A stretch of 64,000 nucleotides of DNA from Blepharisma japonicum. Its lineage: Eukaryota > Ciliophora > Heterotrichea > Heterotrichida > Blepharismidae. Below are positions 1 to 10,480 of this stretch, in pieces. Position 1 is the stretch's first letter. Each line of letters begins with the position of its first letter. Under the pieces are notes generated by a model that saw only the letters and a program-made list of their open reading frames with translations, was not told where the DNA came from and made no database searches. The DNA is taken from assembly GCA_949751835.1 (NCBI GenBank), contig CATKHK010000068.1, positions 186,001-250,000 of the forward strand. Direction: 5' to 3'. The translations under genes were made by a program, and so were the position numbers.

Positions 1-122
1 GTTTTAAGATTAAAAATAAGTTTGTTTTAACTAAAAATTGTTTTGATTGGATTTTCTCTTACAAGTAGATATAAATTTAGACATATTTTAAACAATATAA
101 AATTAGTTAAATTAAGAGCTTA

Positions 123-377
123 TTAATCTTGGTCGGAACCTTCATTGCTGTCACTAAAATCAGAAGGAATTTCATCTTCTTCTTCAGATTCGCTTTTTCT
201 TTCTTTTTTCTTATTTAATTTACTGACTTTTTCTTTCCCTTTCCCTTTCCCTTTTCGTTTTATTTCTGAATCCGTTGACACAGCGCTTACTTTTTTAGCG
301 GGCCTTTTTGCGAGCCTTCTATGTGGGGTTTTTGAGGCTTTGACTTTTGTTGAACTCTGCTGTTTAGTTCGTGCCAT
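123..377 (-). CDS. Small basic/acidic protein with histone H3-like N-terminal tail
   Basis: Encodes 84 aa ending in TAA. The protein begins MARTKQ, identical to the first residues of histone H3 (mature ARTKQ, which carries K4), and continues with a Lys/Arg-rich stretch (STK, KASK, RRLAKRPAKK, about residues 9-28) loosely reminiscent of the rest of the H3 tail. There is no histone fold: residues 40-63 are a Lys-rich linker with a GKGKGK run, and the last 20 residues are acidic (Glu/Asp/Ser). Known: free ARTK N-termini are read by H3K4 readers and writers. Inference: it may be a nuclear H3-tail mimic or acidic chromatin factor. It could also be a chance match in a low-complexity protein. The gene stands alone, convergent with nothing visible. 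Confidence 0.55.
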   Translation of the reverse strand: MARTKQQSSTKVKASKTPHRRLAKRPAKKVSAVSTDSEIKRKGKGKGKEKVSKLNKKKERKSESEEEDEIPSDFSDSNEGSDQD

Positions 378-608
378 TATTATTTATAAGCTCAGTCCCC
401 CTATCTATTTATAGTGAATATTATGCGATAGCAGTTTATAGCTAACGTCTATGCTCCATATTTAAAGCAAATATATGGCTTAATTCAATTATTATAAAGT
501 TTCCTCTGTTAATAATAGTCTGCTTACTTTAAATACAAATTCTATTCACTAAAATATAAAAATTACAGGAATTTTTGCGAAAATTTATAAAATACTAAAA
601 ATATACTC

Positions 609-1322
609 TTACATATATAAAAAAGAAGTCGGAGAATTTTGCTGAGAATTCTCTTCTGAATTTTCTTCATATTTAATCCCGTTATTTTCTTCATATTTAA
701 CCTTATCAAGCTCATACTCATAAAATCCTGGAGTATTAACATTTTCTCCTCCAGAGCTGTCACTATACTCTCCATCCCCTTCTCCAACTTCTCCTCCTTT
801 TTCTTCCATAATATCTCCTACAATTTCTTCCACGTTATCATTTTTTTTTGATTTTTTAAAAATACTTTTCCATCTATTTTTCACACTATTTTCTGTCCTT
901 CCTTGAAGTTCTCTAGAAATCAAGCTTCACCTATTGCCAAACTTCTTCTGCAATGATAAAATCTTTATGTCTTCTTCTAAAGATCATTCTCCTTTCTTTA
1001 GATTTGGGTTCAAATGGTTATACCAGCGTTCTCTGCACTGTTTTCCAAGCCTAAATTCTTTGCCTCTATGTAATTTTTCATTTAACGATAAAGCTATAGC
1101 TTTTCAGCGCTTTGGGCCTCTATTGTGTATAAGCTCTACAAGTATTTCATCTTCTCTTTCTGTTCAAGGATGTCTTATACTATTATTCCCATCATTGACA
1201 TATGGTCTGCATAAGGGATAATATTTTCTGAAAACTCTGTCTATTTTGCAAGGGACCATCCATAAGCCTTCGTCGTCAAGCTCATAGGGCATATGAGAGC
1301 TTAAGTTTTCTTCTAATTCCAT
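609..1322 (-). CDS. R2R3 Myb DNA-binding protein
   Basis: Encodes 237 aa. Two Myb repeats are visible when TGA is read as Trp: R2 starts HPWTEREDEIL and holds KQCRERWYNHL; R3 starts KKGEWSLEEDIKIL and ends GRTENSVKNRWKS. Four repeat tryptophans (HPW, KRW, GEW, NRW) are TGA codons, which is direct evidence for the code. The C-terminal 70 residues are acidic and Ser/Asn/Gly-rich, as in an activation region. Start chosen at the ATG at 1322: the frame stays open further upstream, but that would run antisense into UBA5, which starts 30 bp away. Likely a nuclear transcription factor; target unknown. A second R2R3 Myb lies at 49468-50250. Confidence 0.85.
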
Positions 1323-1352
1323 TAGGAAAATTCTTATAATATAAATCATATA

Positions 1353-2483
1353 ATGGAGGCTGAGATAGAGAGGCTTAAAGGGCTGGTCGAAGAGCTGAAA
1401 CTTGAAAATGAGCAGCTTAAAAGTAAAAGCCAAAGGCAAAAAATCCAAGAAATGAGTCAAGAAGTCCACGATGATAACCCTTATTCAAGACTTATGGCAT
1501 TAAAAAGAATGGGAGTAGTAGAAAACTATACAGAGATTAGGAATTTTACTGTTCTTATTGTAGGTCTTGGAGGGATAGGTTCAGTTGCTGCAGAAATGCT
1601 CACAAGATGTGGCATTGGGAAATTAATTTTATTTGATTATGACAAAGTGGAGCTCGCTAATATGAATCGGCTTTTTTTCCGCCCTGATCAAGCCGGCCTT
1701 AGCAAAGTTGAAGCTGCTAAACAAACTTTACTAGAAATAAACCCAGACGTTGAAATTGAAGCATTTTCTTACAATATCTGCACGATGGAAAACTATGACC
1801 ATTTTATCCAACAAATTTCTACAGGTGGTAAGAATGGAGAAGCAGTAAATCTTGTATTGGCTTGTGTCGATAACTATGCTGCAAGAATCACAATGAATAG
1901 GGCATGTGGAGATTTAAACCAAGTCTGGATGGAGTCAGGAGTTTCTGAAGATGCTATGTCAGGGCATATCCAAACTATATACCCAGGAGAAACAGCTTGC
2001 TTTGAATGTGCACCTCCTTATGTAGTAGCATCAGGTGGCGATGAGCACGAAATCAAAAGAGAAGGCGTCTGCGCTGCTTCATTACCTACCACGATGGGAG
2101 TTGTTGCTGGATTATTGATCCAGAATTCATTGAAATATTTATTAAGATTCGGAAATGTCACTTATTATTTAGGATATTCCTCAAAAACTGACTATTTCCC
2201 AAACTATATGATGTCGCCTAACCCTGAGTGTCCTTTTAGAAGATGTGTAGAGATGCAGAAGGTTTATAATGAAAATCCAGAAACGAAAAGAGTAAAACCA
2301 GAAATTGGGGAAGCTGAAGAAAAAGAAATAGAGCATGACGAAAATGAATGGGGAATTACAATAGATGCTGCAGGTGGAGAAGAAGAAAATAAACAGGAAG
2401 AAAATATAGTTAAAGTAGAAAACAAGACAGAAAGCTTAGAAGATATGAGGAAAAGACTAAAAGACATGCAGAAAAAGAGCTAA
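1353..2483 (+). CDS. UBA5: UBA5, E1-like activating enzyme for UFM1
   Basis: Encodes 376 aa. It adenylates UFM1 and carries it as a thioester before passing it to UFC1. Visible: a short N-terminal coiled segment, the nucleotide-binding GLGGIGS loop near residue 71, the adenylation fold, CxxC-type zinc cysteines (CFEC and the later CPFRRC), and the UBA5 signature [13 protein letters not shown] with catalytic Cys240. The C-terminal tail has EWGI at residue 332, matching the UFM1/ATG8-interacting motif of human UBA5, and a terminal [12 protein letters not shown] helix matching the UFC1-binding segment. Length agrees with animal UBA5 (about 400 aa). It is divergent from the Myb gene with a 30-bp gap. 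Stop is TAA. Confidence 0.95.
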   Translation: MEAEIERLKGLVEELKLENEQLKSKSQRQKIQEMSQEVHDDNPYSRLMALKRMGVVENYTEIRNFTVLIVGLGGIGSVAAEMLTRCGIGKLILFDYDKVELANMNRLFFRPDQAGLSKVEAAKQTLLEINPDVEIEAFSYNICTMENYDHFIQQISTGGKNGEAVNLVLACVDNYAARITMNRACGDLNQVWMESGVSEDAMSGHIQTIYPGETACFECAPPYVVASGGDEHEIKREGVCAASLPTTMGVVAGLLIQNSLKYLLRFGNVTYYLGYSSKTDYFPNYMMSPNPECPFRRCVEMQKVYNENPETKRVKPEIGEAEEKEIEHDENEWGITIDAAGGEEENKQEENIVKVENKTESLEDMRKRLKDMQKKS

Positions 2484-2541
2484 TTAAAATGATTTTAAAT
2501 ATTTTTCTATGAATTATTATAAAAAGCAAGAAATTGAATAA

Positions 2542-4773
2542 ATGGAGCAGTACTCAAAACCGACACGGCTGATTCCTTTACAGTTATACTCCCCTTTTCA
2601 AAACACGACCCCATTTAGGAGACTTATTTCGAGAGACCAAGAAAGGCTTAGGGCCCGTTCATTTAAAAACCTCAATGTCCAATCCACCAAAAACCAAAAT
2701 CGTCCAGAAAAGATAATGAGTTTTGCCAGACTTTACAGTCAGCCAGCCCTTGTTTTTACCACACTTCATGAACGACAAATACTAGGAAGAGTCAGGAAGC
2801 CGAAAAACCTGCCTCCATTGTCAAAAACTCAATATGACAGCCGATTTCCTAAAACAACTGAAGCCCTAGAAAAAGACAGGAGGGCATTTTCTCTTGAATT
2901 GTCAAGAAATAGCAGCCAGTCTGACATAATAGATGCAAAATGGGTAGGCTTGGAAACGCATAAAAGCGAAAAAGTCATTGAATTTTTACCTGATTCTGAG
3001 CTGATTGAAGAAGCTGCAGAAAATCAGGAATCAGAGCTGATGGTGGAAAAGCCAGAAAATTACAACCCTGCTATAAAAACTATAAAAAAATCTGAAGAAA
3101 GCGGAAATTTTAATTTCATTGGAGACAAAGAGCTAGAGGAAGATTTCAAAGCATTAAAAATAAACAACATTGAGGAAGATAACAAGTTCGATGTTTTCGA
3201 AATAAATGAAAATCAGGCTAAAGAGACTGATAAAGGGGAAGAAATTATGATACCCAAGCTAAATTTACAAATCGAGCATAACCGACAAGACGTAGAAGAA
3301 GCGACTACTCCATTGCTAACTCCATTATCAATGCCAAAAATACAAATTATTGAAGAGCATCAAGAAGCTCGAACAATTGCAGAAAATTCTTCTCTAACAT
3401 TTGAAACTCCTGGGGTGATTTTAAAGCTAAATTCAATAAGAATTACTGTAGAAGGAGTAGATTTTGAATTGAAAATTCCGCTTGCCCTGCTTAAACATGT
3501 GATGTTTGGGACTGAGCTTGATATTATAGTGAATATCACAACCAGTGTTTATATTGGAAATAATCAATTAACTTTTATGAAAAAAGAAAATTATTTAACA
3601 AATTATGCAGAAATTTCAGCCAATAATATGCAAATTATTTTTCAACCAGATTTTCAAAGGTCATTTATTCTACTCAAGCCAGGTGCTGTTAAAGGAAAAA
3701 TGGTAGGAAAAACAATTAAAAGATTTGAATTGGCTGGACTTGTAATGAAGGCAAGCAAAATGATAAAGCCAAGCAAGCTTATTGTGCAAGAATTTTATAA
3801 GGATCTAAAAGATGCTGAAAATTACGAAAAATTAGTTGAAGAATTAGCAGAAGGCCCAGTAGTCTTGATGAGCTGGGAAGGCTCAAATGCAATTTTAGTA
3901 GGCAGAAAAATAATTCAAGCAATAGAGGATAAATTGTCTCCAGATTCTTTATTAAAAGGCAGCTTTTATTCGCCAGAAAATCCTAAAGATACAGAAAAGC
4001 AGCTGAACCTTTGGTTTACCACTGAAGAACGCAAAATATGGGACTATCATAAAAATCCAAGAATAATAAAAACTGGACAAGCAAACCATGCCTGGGCAAT
4101 TAAACTTCCGACAATAGAATATATCACAATAGGAACCAGTATTATCCGTCCAATCCCTCTTGGGATCTTAAAACAAATGATTGATTCCCATTTTGATAAA
4201 TGAAACGAGAAATGGATCAATTATTTTAAGTCTCATGAAATAGAGGATAAATCTCCAAGGGCAAAACGGTCAGGGACAGACACAAGCTCGCTAAAAGCTA
4301 ATACAGTTCATCATGAAAAAACAGTTATTTTATCACTTAATGCACCTGAAGTTGTCATGAGCAATCACGAACTTGAAGCTAAATATGCATTTAAAATTGA
4401 AGACATTTCTTCACTTTTAGCCATAGTGGACGAAAACGGCAAAGATTTTCTTGAAATTATAATGATAGGCTGTAAACTGTCCAGCTCAGAAGTTCGAAAG
4501 AAAAAAGTTTGGAAATTAAAGCTTGTGATCGATACTTTAGAGTTCACAGGAACCAAAACCCATAAGCTTGAGCCCTATGTAGCAGATATTGACATCGACG
4601 GAACCATATACCATTGTGAATTTATCATGCCAAGCGTTGACGTATACGACCCTGAAACAAAACATCATAATCGAATCCGCTTAGATAGCGAAACTTGCCA
4701 AAAGCTGGTATTAGAAAATTTCGATGATTGGGAAAAAACTTGTTTGGATTATTTTGAAAAAAATAACAATTAA
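2542..4773 (+). CDS. Large protein with a degenerate nucleoside diphosphate kinase domain
   Basis: Encodes 743 aa, joined across a TGA (Trp) at 4201. Residues 1-340 are mostly disordered and acidic. Residues about 372-500 form an NDK-like domain: FILLKPGAVKGKMVGKTIKRFE, then GPVVLMSWEG, then LNLWFTTEE. The loop that in active NDKs carries the catalytic His (NIIHGSD) is about ten residues shorter and has no His, so phosphotransfer by the normal ping-pong route is not expected. The last 240 residues form a globular domain that I do not recognise. Known: NDK-fold pseudo-enzymes occur in axonemal and scaffold proteins. Role here unknown. Confidence 0.75.
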
Positions 4774-4814
4774 CCATTTTAGATAATAATTCAATAATTC
4801 AAATTCAAAATTAT

Positions 4815-5621
4815 ATGAATTCTGAAAACTCAATTACAGCTGCTCTTCAAAAACACAAAAAATTGAGCATTTCTCAGTTTGATCTTGCTTCAGAAAGCGG
4901 CTCACAAACAGAAACAGAGTTTCCTTCATACGAAGATATTGAAGAATTCACTGATGATTCAAACAATGCCGCTTTAAAGCTACAAAGTATCATAGGGACT
5001 ATTAAAAGTACTTTTGTGAAAATTGGAGTATTTTATAAAACGCCTGAAAGCTACGAAATAAATGAAATGATAAATAGCCTTAATGATTTAGTAGAAATAC
5101 TATGCAGCGAATTATCAATTAGAAATACCATAAAACCAAATATAATCAAAGAATCAGAAATTTTTCAAAAAGATGAAAGCTTCACAGACAGATTTTCTGA
5201 AGCCGGAATCACAGTTTTTAAGAAAAAAGGCTCAGATCTTATAAGTAAAATTTTCAAAATACCTGAGCCAGGGTTATTCCTAACACAAAATGACTGTAAA
5301 GATTTATCCTCTGTAATGATCGGAGCAATTCGTGACTCCGGCTCGAATGCTCTTCAAGAAGAAATAGAAAGGCTTCAGGAAAAATTAATTTTTTATGGAA
5401 ATGAGTTAAAAGAATGCAAAAAGCTTATCAGGATCAGAGAAGACGAAATTGACTGCTTAAAAAGTCAACTTTACAATGAAAAAGAAAACGAAACGTGTAG
5501 GTACAAAACCAAGCGAAAAATAAAAGAAATGCAAAAAGACTCTACGAATTTCTGATTTGGGAGAATTTCAATGAAATCTCGAGGCTCACTGAGTACTCAA
5601 AGTAATTATTCTATTAACTAA
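4815..5621 (+). CDS. Hypothetical coiled-coil protein
   Basis: Encodes 268 aa. A TGA at 5553 is read through as Trp and the gene ends at TAA 5619-5621. The N-terminal part is Ser/Glu-rich with acidic patches; residues about 180-245 are a clear heptad-type coiled coil (EEIERLQEKL, KECKKLIRIREDEIDCLKSQL), followed by a basic tail. No domain is recognised. It starts 42 bp after the pseudo-NDK gene and ends 15 bp before the next gene, all on the same strand. Probably a cytoskeletal or scaffold protein by composition only. Confidence 0.65.
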
Positions 5622-5636
5622 TATGTAATAATTAAA

Positions 5637-6095
5637 ATGGACTGGGCAAGCCATAAATATAGGCATAAGCTCTGCCACTATTGGCTTGGCAGAGAAGAAT
5701 TGACAGAAATTGAAAGAAAAAAGCTTCATACCAAGATGGTTTTGAATTATTGGGGTTATTATGGAAACATAATACTTCATTTATCATTTGGGTATCTTTT
5801 GTACAAAAAAGGATTTTTTAATGCTCAAAAAGAATGGGAATATTGGGGAAAAGTAGTAGGAACCTTCTTTTTTAGCATTTTTTCTGTTTATAAAACAGAT
5901 AATTTGGTAAAGCAAGACTTGACAATTTATGTTTCAGATTTATTATATAGGTATAGAGCTGAAATCGATATATTGAGAAGAGAAAAGCAGGAAAATCTTT
6001 CTGAGTTGAAAATGAATAGAATGATCGAGTTTAAAAAATTGGAAGACAAAGGAATTGATGTAAAAAGACTCGAACAATTAAGCAACAAAAGATAG
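5637..6095 (+). CDS. Hypothetical small protein with two membrane segments
   Basis: Encodes 152 aa ending in TAG. Two hydrophobic stretches are visible: one near residues 40-58 (NYWGYYGNIILHLSFGYLLY) and one near residues 73-88 (VVGTFFFSIFSVY). A charged C-terminal helix with Glu/Lys/Arg follows, ending RLEQLSNKR. The N-terminus WASHKYRHKLCHYWLGREEL is aromatic and basic. The length and two-helix plan fit a small organelle membrane or assembly protein, but I do not recognise the family. Confidence 0.6.
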   Translation: MDWASHKYRHKLCHYWLGREELTEIERKKLHTKMVLNYWGYYGNIILHLSFGYLLYKKGFFNAQKEWEYWGKVVGTFFFSIFSVYKTDNLVKQDLTIYVSDLLYRYRAEIDILRREKQENLSELKMNRMIEFKKLEDKGIDVKRLEQLSNKR

Positions 6096-6203
6096 AAATT
6101 ATTCTAAAGTAATAAAGAAAAAGCTTTTAATTTTTGATTGCTGCATTTTTTATAGTATGAAGCAAAGACATTTTAAGAAATAATATATAAATTAATTAAT
6201 CCT

Positions 6204-7529
6204 ATGTCAATCAGCAAGGCTCACAACCCATTCGAGCTCAAATCTGAACTCGACGAAATAACAGGCTCCCGTCGATCAGTTGCAGAAAGCCGAAAAGAAT
6301 CCCGCCCAGCCTCAAGCACGAACAAAAAACGCCGAAAAGTTCAAACAGTTAACACAATTGATCTTGAAAACAAATTACTTGAACTTCAAGAACAGCTGGA
6401 AGATGAAAAAAGCCGCAGCAAAGATTTGCAGGCAAAAATCACTGAAAGGCAAGAACGTTATGTAAAAAGAGAACAAGAGTATAGAAGGACCATTGCTGAT
6501 TATGAAACTAAGCTAAGACAAGGAGCGGGTGAAAAGCCACTTCAGTTATTAGAAACGACTGGTAGAACGCTGGAGAAAATCAATAATTATCAAGGACAGA
6601 TTTTGAATAAAATTGGGACTATACAGCTGAAGACTACTCATTTATTGCAAGACCAAGAAAAAGAAATCGTCAGGGATTTTAATGTGATGCTGAATAATAA
6701 AACAAAAGAGCTTGAAGAAGAAAAAAGAAAAAAAGTTCTTGGAATTGGGTCTTATTCTCAAAAAGAATCAAGATTAATGGAAGAGCTTGACATGAGGAAA
6801 GCTTCAGTTGAAATCATAGAAAACAAAAATAAGCTTTTACATAAAAAGAATTCTGAACTAAAAATAGAATTCAAAGCTCACGAAAACGACCAATTTTTGC
6901 TAGAAAAAGAACTCAACGAAGCCCGAGAAAAAAACAAAAAATTAAAAAACGAGCTATCAAAAGTCAGAGAAAACTCTATTTCAGTCCCACAAGAAATGCA
7001 AGCTCAAACCGCAGGTTTTGACACTGACTACAGGTCAGAAGAAAGGCTTAAATACAGCCCAAGCCGCGCTTCTGATATTGACTTGCCAAATCGCTATGAA
7101 AGTATCATACAAAAGCTCAAAAGAATGCTAGAATTAGAAAGAAAAAATTTGCGAGCAGCCAGAACTGCATATGCAAGAGAATTGGAAAGCAAAAGAGAGC
7201 TAGAAACACTAATAAGGCAATGTGTAGATGATGTTAAAAGCCATATTACAAAGAAAAGGGCTGAACAAAGAATTAAAGGCCCAGATAGCTCTCCTGATGA
7301 TATAGAAAAAGTAATAGAAGTTTTGCTGTCACAGGAAAGGGTACTAACTTTATTGTATGATAAAACATTTCCGCCGAGGTCAGTAGCAAAGGAGCCTTAT
7401 TATTCTGATATAGACTCGAAAAATATGATGGAAAGTATTGACCATAATATTGAATCTATACAGCAAATTTATACAAAACATGAGGAAGAAATACATGACA
7501 CGACGGAGAGAGCAAAAATGGAATTTTAA
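6204..7529 (+). CDS. Coiled-coil protein
   Basis: Encodes 441 aa ending in TAA. After about 45 residues of Ser/Arg-rich sequence with a basic KKRRK cluster, nearly the whole protein is coiled coil: Leu/Ile heptads with dense Glu/Lys, e.g. LENKLLELQEQLEDEKSRSKDL and SKLKRMLELERKNL-type segments. A break with Pro and Ser lies near residues 255-300. No catalytic motif is visible. Such proteins in ciliates are commonly basal-body or cortical components; that is inference from composition only. Confidence 0.65.
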   Translation: MSISKAHNPFELKSELDEITGSRRSVAESRKESRPASSTNKKRRKVQTVNTIDLENKLLELQEQLEDEKSRSKDLQAKITERQERYVKREQEYRRTIADYETKLRQGAGEKPLQLLETTGRTLEKINNYQGQILNKIGTIQLKTTHLLQDQEKEIVRDFNVMLNNKTKELEEEKRKKVLGIGSYSQKESRLMEELDMRKASVEIIENKNKLLHKKNSELKIEFKAHENDQFLLEKELNEAREKNKKLKNELSKVRENSISVPQEMQAQTAGFDTDYRSEERLKYSPSRASDIDLPNRYESIIQKLKRMLELERKNLRAARTAYARELESKRELETLIRQCVDDVKSHITKKRAEQRIKGPDSSPDDIEKVIEVLLSQERVLTLLYDKTFPPRSVAKEPYYSDIDSKNMMESIDHNIESIQQIYTKHEEEIHDTTERAKMEF

Positions 7530-7785
7530 AGAAATTTTTTAATAATTTTAATTTTATGCTAATTCTGGTGATCTTAAAATATAAGTATTTAGAAATTGAT
7601 GGCAAGAAGTTCTTTCTGTAGCTGATTAAACTACTGAAAATACTGTAAATTATCATAAAGCTTAGAAATAATAAGAAACTTGTATTTAAGCATAGGAAAA
7701 TTATTATTTAAATTTAAATAATTAACTGATATAATTTATAATTATAATGCTTTAGGTGAATTATAATCATTGCCTTTATAGTGTA

Positions 7786-9001
7786 ATGGATCCATCTAAA
7801 TATTACCCTTCCCACATCAAATCCTTAATTAAAGATCTTCAAGGCTCCTCTGATCCATCTGAAATCCTTAAAAATTATATCTCTCACCTCTCCTCTGATA
7901 CATCTCTCTTTTATATATTTCTTAATCTAGGCTATATCCCTCACCAAGGCACTTTTAATAAGTCGATAACCGCAAATGATGTACTTTCTCAAATATCATC
8001 AGCATACCAAGACCCAATTCATAATGAGCTTGAATCAATTACTCCTAAAAGTAATCAATATTCACCAAAACCGTGGGACATTTCTCGAGGAGTTAAAGAA
8101 GAATTTTTAAAAACATTTTATGAAAACCGCATTTATGATATATCAGAAGCTTATGAATTAGGACTTAGAAATTATGATACAAGAGAAGCCCTTGACTTTG
8201 AAGATAACTCATTAAGTTCTATGTGGGCTAGCAATCCTTGTATGACTCCAGTTTCAATTTATAAGCCTATCATGATGTATACACCTGATTCTCCACAACT
8301 TATTTGCTCTGAGCAAAGCACTCCGAGGCTGAATAAAGGGCTTCGTATGTTAAGTGTCAGAGTAAAAGATATCATTTCTCGTAATGGATTTGGATCATAT
8401 AAAGAAGTTGCAGATGAATTAATGAGAGAACTTGACGGAGGAGAAGGATTTAACTTAAAGCGTGATGAAAAAAATATTTTAAGAAGAGTTTATGATGCTC
8501 TTAATGTTTTAATAGCCTCAGGAGTATTAAGTAAAGAAGGAAAAAGGTACTATTGAAAAGGACTAAGTAGAAATATAATTTCAGATGAAAATATTAATAT
8601 AAAAGACTGCGTGGGCAAAACGAAAAAGAAAGTGGAAGCTAAAAGAGAAGAATTAAAAGAGTTATCAAATAAATATTATTCTATAAAAGCTTTGATGAAC
8701 AGAAACAAAAATATGCTCAAGAGTAGTAATATAATTTCATTCCCTTTTATAATTGTAGGAATAGAAAAAGAAAGGTTCAGAAATGTAAACTTTTATATAG
8801 ATTCAAATTGAGTGCAATAACGATAATACAGAGGTAATAGTCAAGTCTCAGAAACAGTATAACTATTTTGGAGATTCTGACATTTTAATTAAACTAAAGT
8901 TCCAAGAACTTGCCTTGCAGAACGCTGAAATCCCAGATGAAGTTTGCAATCTTCTAGGTTTGAAAAAACCAAAGAAATTTGTGAAAAAAATAATTTTGTA
9001 A
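7786..9001 (+). CDS. DP (TFDP) subunit of E2F-type transcription factor
   Basis: Encodes 399 aa after removing a 16-nt intron at 8785-8800. The DNA-binding winged helix holds the DP hallmarks GLRMLSVRVKDII, SYKEVADEL and the RRVYDALNVLIASGVLSKE motif, whose next residues YYWKGL contain a TGA-coded Trp. The dimerisation region follows: KREELKEL heptads, then SFPFIIVG, and after the intron an IECNNDNTEVIV strand comparable to the end of animal DP. Without removing the intron the reading frame stops within 20 bases. Start set at ATG 7786; the frame is open a little further upstream but without ATG. DP pairs with E2F at cell-cycle promoters; no E2F partner is in this window. Confidence 0.9.
8785..8800 (+). 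other. 16-nt intron in the DP gene
   Basis: Sequence GTAAACTTTTATATAG. Its removal restores the frame into the conserved end of the DP dimerisation domain. GTA start, T-rich middle, TAG end. Confidence 0.9.
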
Positions 9002-9057
9002 TTAATATGGTGCCAGTAATCTAATCTAACCTAATAGTATAATATATAATTTAAAAA

Positions 9058-10101
9058 ATGGAACAACAAGTATATGAACAGCAGCTTAAATATCAGGAAT
9101 ATATGGAAGAGTCACGCAAATTTGTATCAGAAGTGACTGAAATTGTGACGGAATGCCATAAACCGGCAAAAAAATGAAATGAAGACATGAATCACCTTGT
9201 ACATTTTATTTAGATTGAAAATGGAAAAGAAGTTTTCAATACAGTTAATTCAGACGCAAGATGCAGTGCAAATGAAATCTTTGAAGAGTGTTATAGTAAA
9301 CAGCAAGCAGAGCAGGATAAAATATTCAGGGACTATCAATTAAGATGCGAAGAAATCAAACTTGGAAGAGTAAAATTCAGAGTGGAGAACCTTAATAAAT
9401 GAATCCAACCAGTAAAAAGCTCAGGATTTTCGAATATTAGAGAAAGACTAAGATCACTCCCAAATATCAGTAAAACCCATAAAACTAATAAAATCCCTAC
9501 GCCTCTATGAAGAATTATTATTGAATTCTGCGACCCAGCTACCAGAGTCAAGCTAGAAAAGGTCTGCAGACTTCTATTCCACTTATCAAATGAAACCTGC
9601 ACTTCATGCTCTATAAGTGCAGGCAGCAACTTGTGCCGTAACTTTTGGAGAAGCCAAAGCATTTTCCAAAGAATTGATATAAAATATGAAGATGCTAATT
9701 GTATGTACATTAAACGTGTTGTCCTTCAAAATTTGGAAATAAAAGAATTTGAAAGAAATTTGTATTTTATTCGGGAAAATACGTGTGATAGAGATTTACA
9801 TTATTGGGAGTATCAACAGGAAGATAAAAAATATATTGTTTGTAGGTATTGCAGAAAAGGAGCACAAATTAAAGAAATATGTGGAAAACAGTGTGAAACT
9901 CATGGAGAACTATGCATAACGAAGAGTCCTAGATATCCTGCTTGCAATAGACATAAATGTTTACGCTGTATAGCTTCATCAGAAGTTGTGGCAGCTTTCA
10001 GGACTATGGATGCAATTTATTCCGATTGCAGAAAGGTTATGATTAATAAAGGAGGAAAAAAGAATTTGCACGAGCTTGAGTTTAAAGTCAAGCTTGATTA
10101 A
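9058..10101 (+). CDS. Cys-rich putative zinc-binding protein, copy 1
   Basis: Encodes 342 aa after splicing a 15-nt in-frame intron at 9199-9213 and reading three TGAs as Trp. The N-terminal half is helical and charged; the C-terminal half is Cys-rich with CxxC pairs: CTSCS, then VCRYC, EICGKQC, THGELC, and ACNRHKCLRC. The spacing suggests two or more zinc sites, but I recognise no named finger. A paralog with closely matching sequence lies at 11819-12859; the most conserved segment is the C-terminal 40 residues, nearly identical at DNA level. The eEF1B-gamma gene sits between the two. Function unknown. Confidence 0.75.
9199..9213 (+). other. 15-nt intron, Cys-rich gene copy 1
   Basis: Sequence GTACATTTTATTTAG, in frame and containing the only in-frame TAG of the gene. 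The paralog has an intron at the same position (11957-11971) differing by one base. Confidence 0.9.
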
Positions 10102-10480
10102 TTGTTAAAAAATTCTTAGCAATAGATTATATATAGAATGCCCAATTGTTACAACTTGTAGGAAATAATTCAAGCAAAATTGTAACGTATAAAAAAAAGA
10201 AGACTAGGGAATTATCAGATTTGTGGCATTTTGGCGTACAGCAATTATGATTGAAGATAAACTAAATTTAATTTTTATTTTATTGCTTAAGGATTTAGGC
10301 TTAATCTTAAAATTGGCAGCTTATGATTTATTCACTGTTAAATTTTTTAATATTAAAAAGTGTTAAAATGCCATGATGGCTGCTTAGAAAAATTATAATT
10401 AGAGCTTAGTTTCTAATATAATGTGTTAAATATGAAAACCAGCCAAATGCAGTGTATTTTGGATTCTAATTAAAACAAAA
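10102..10480. other. Intergenic stretch
   Basis: AT-rich, no coding frame of note. It holds weak complementary arms GTTACAA and TTGTAAC about 30 nt apart near 10148-10185, not enough to call an RNA or terminator. Nothing else seen. Confidence 0.5.

Noticed and set aside
145-414. Plus-strand ORF opposite the H3-tail-like gene
   Set aside because: Antisense shadow: Ser/Phe/Leu-rich mirror of the Lys/Glu/Ser codons on the other strand.
1323-1469. N-terminal extension of the Myb gene to 1469
   Set aside because: It would be fully antisense to the UBA5 start and reads as a Phe/Leu-rich shadow.
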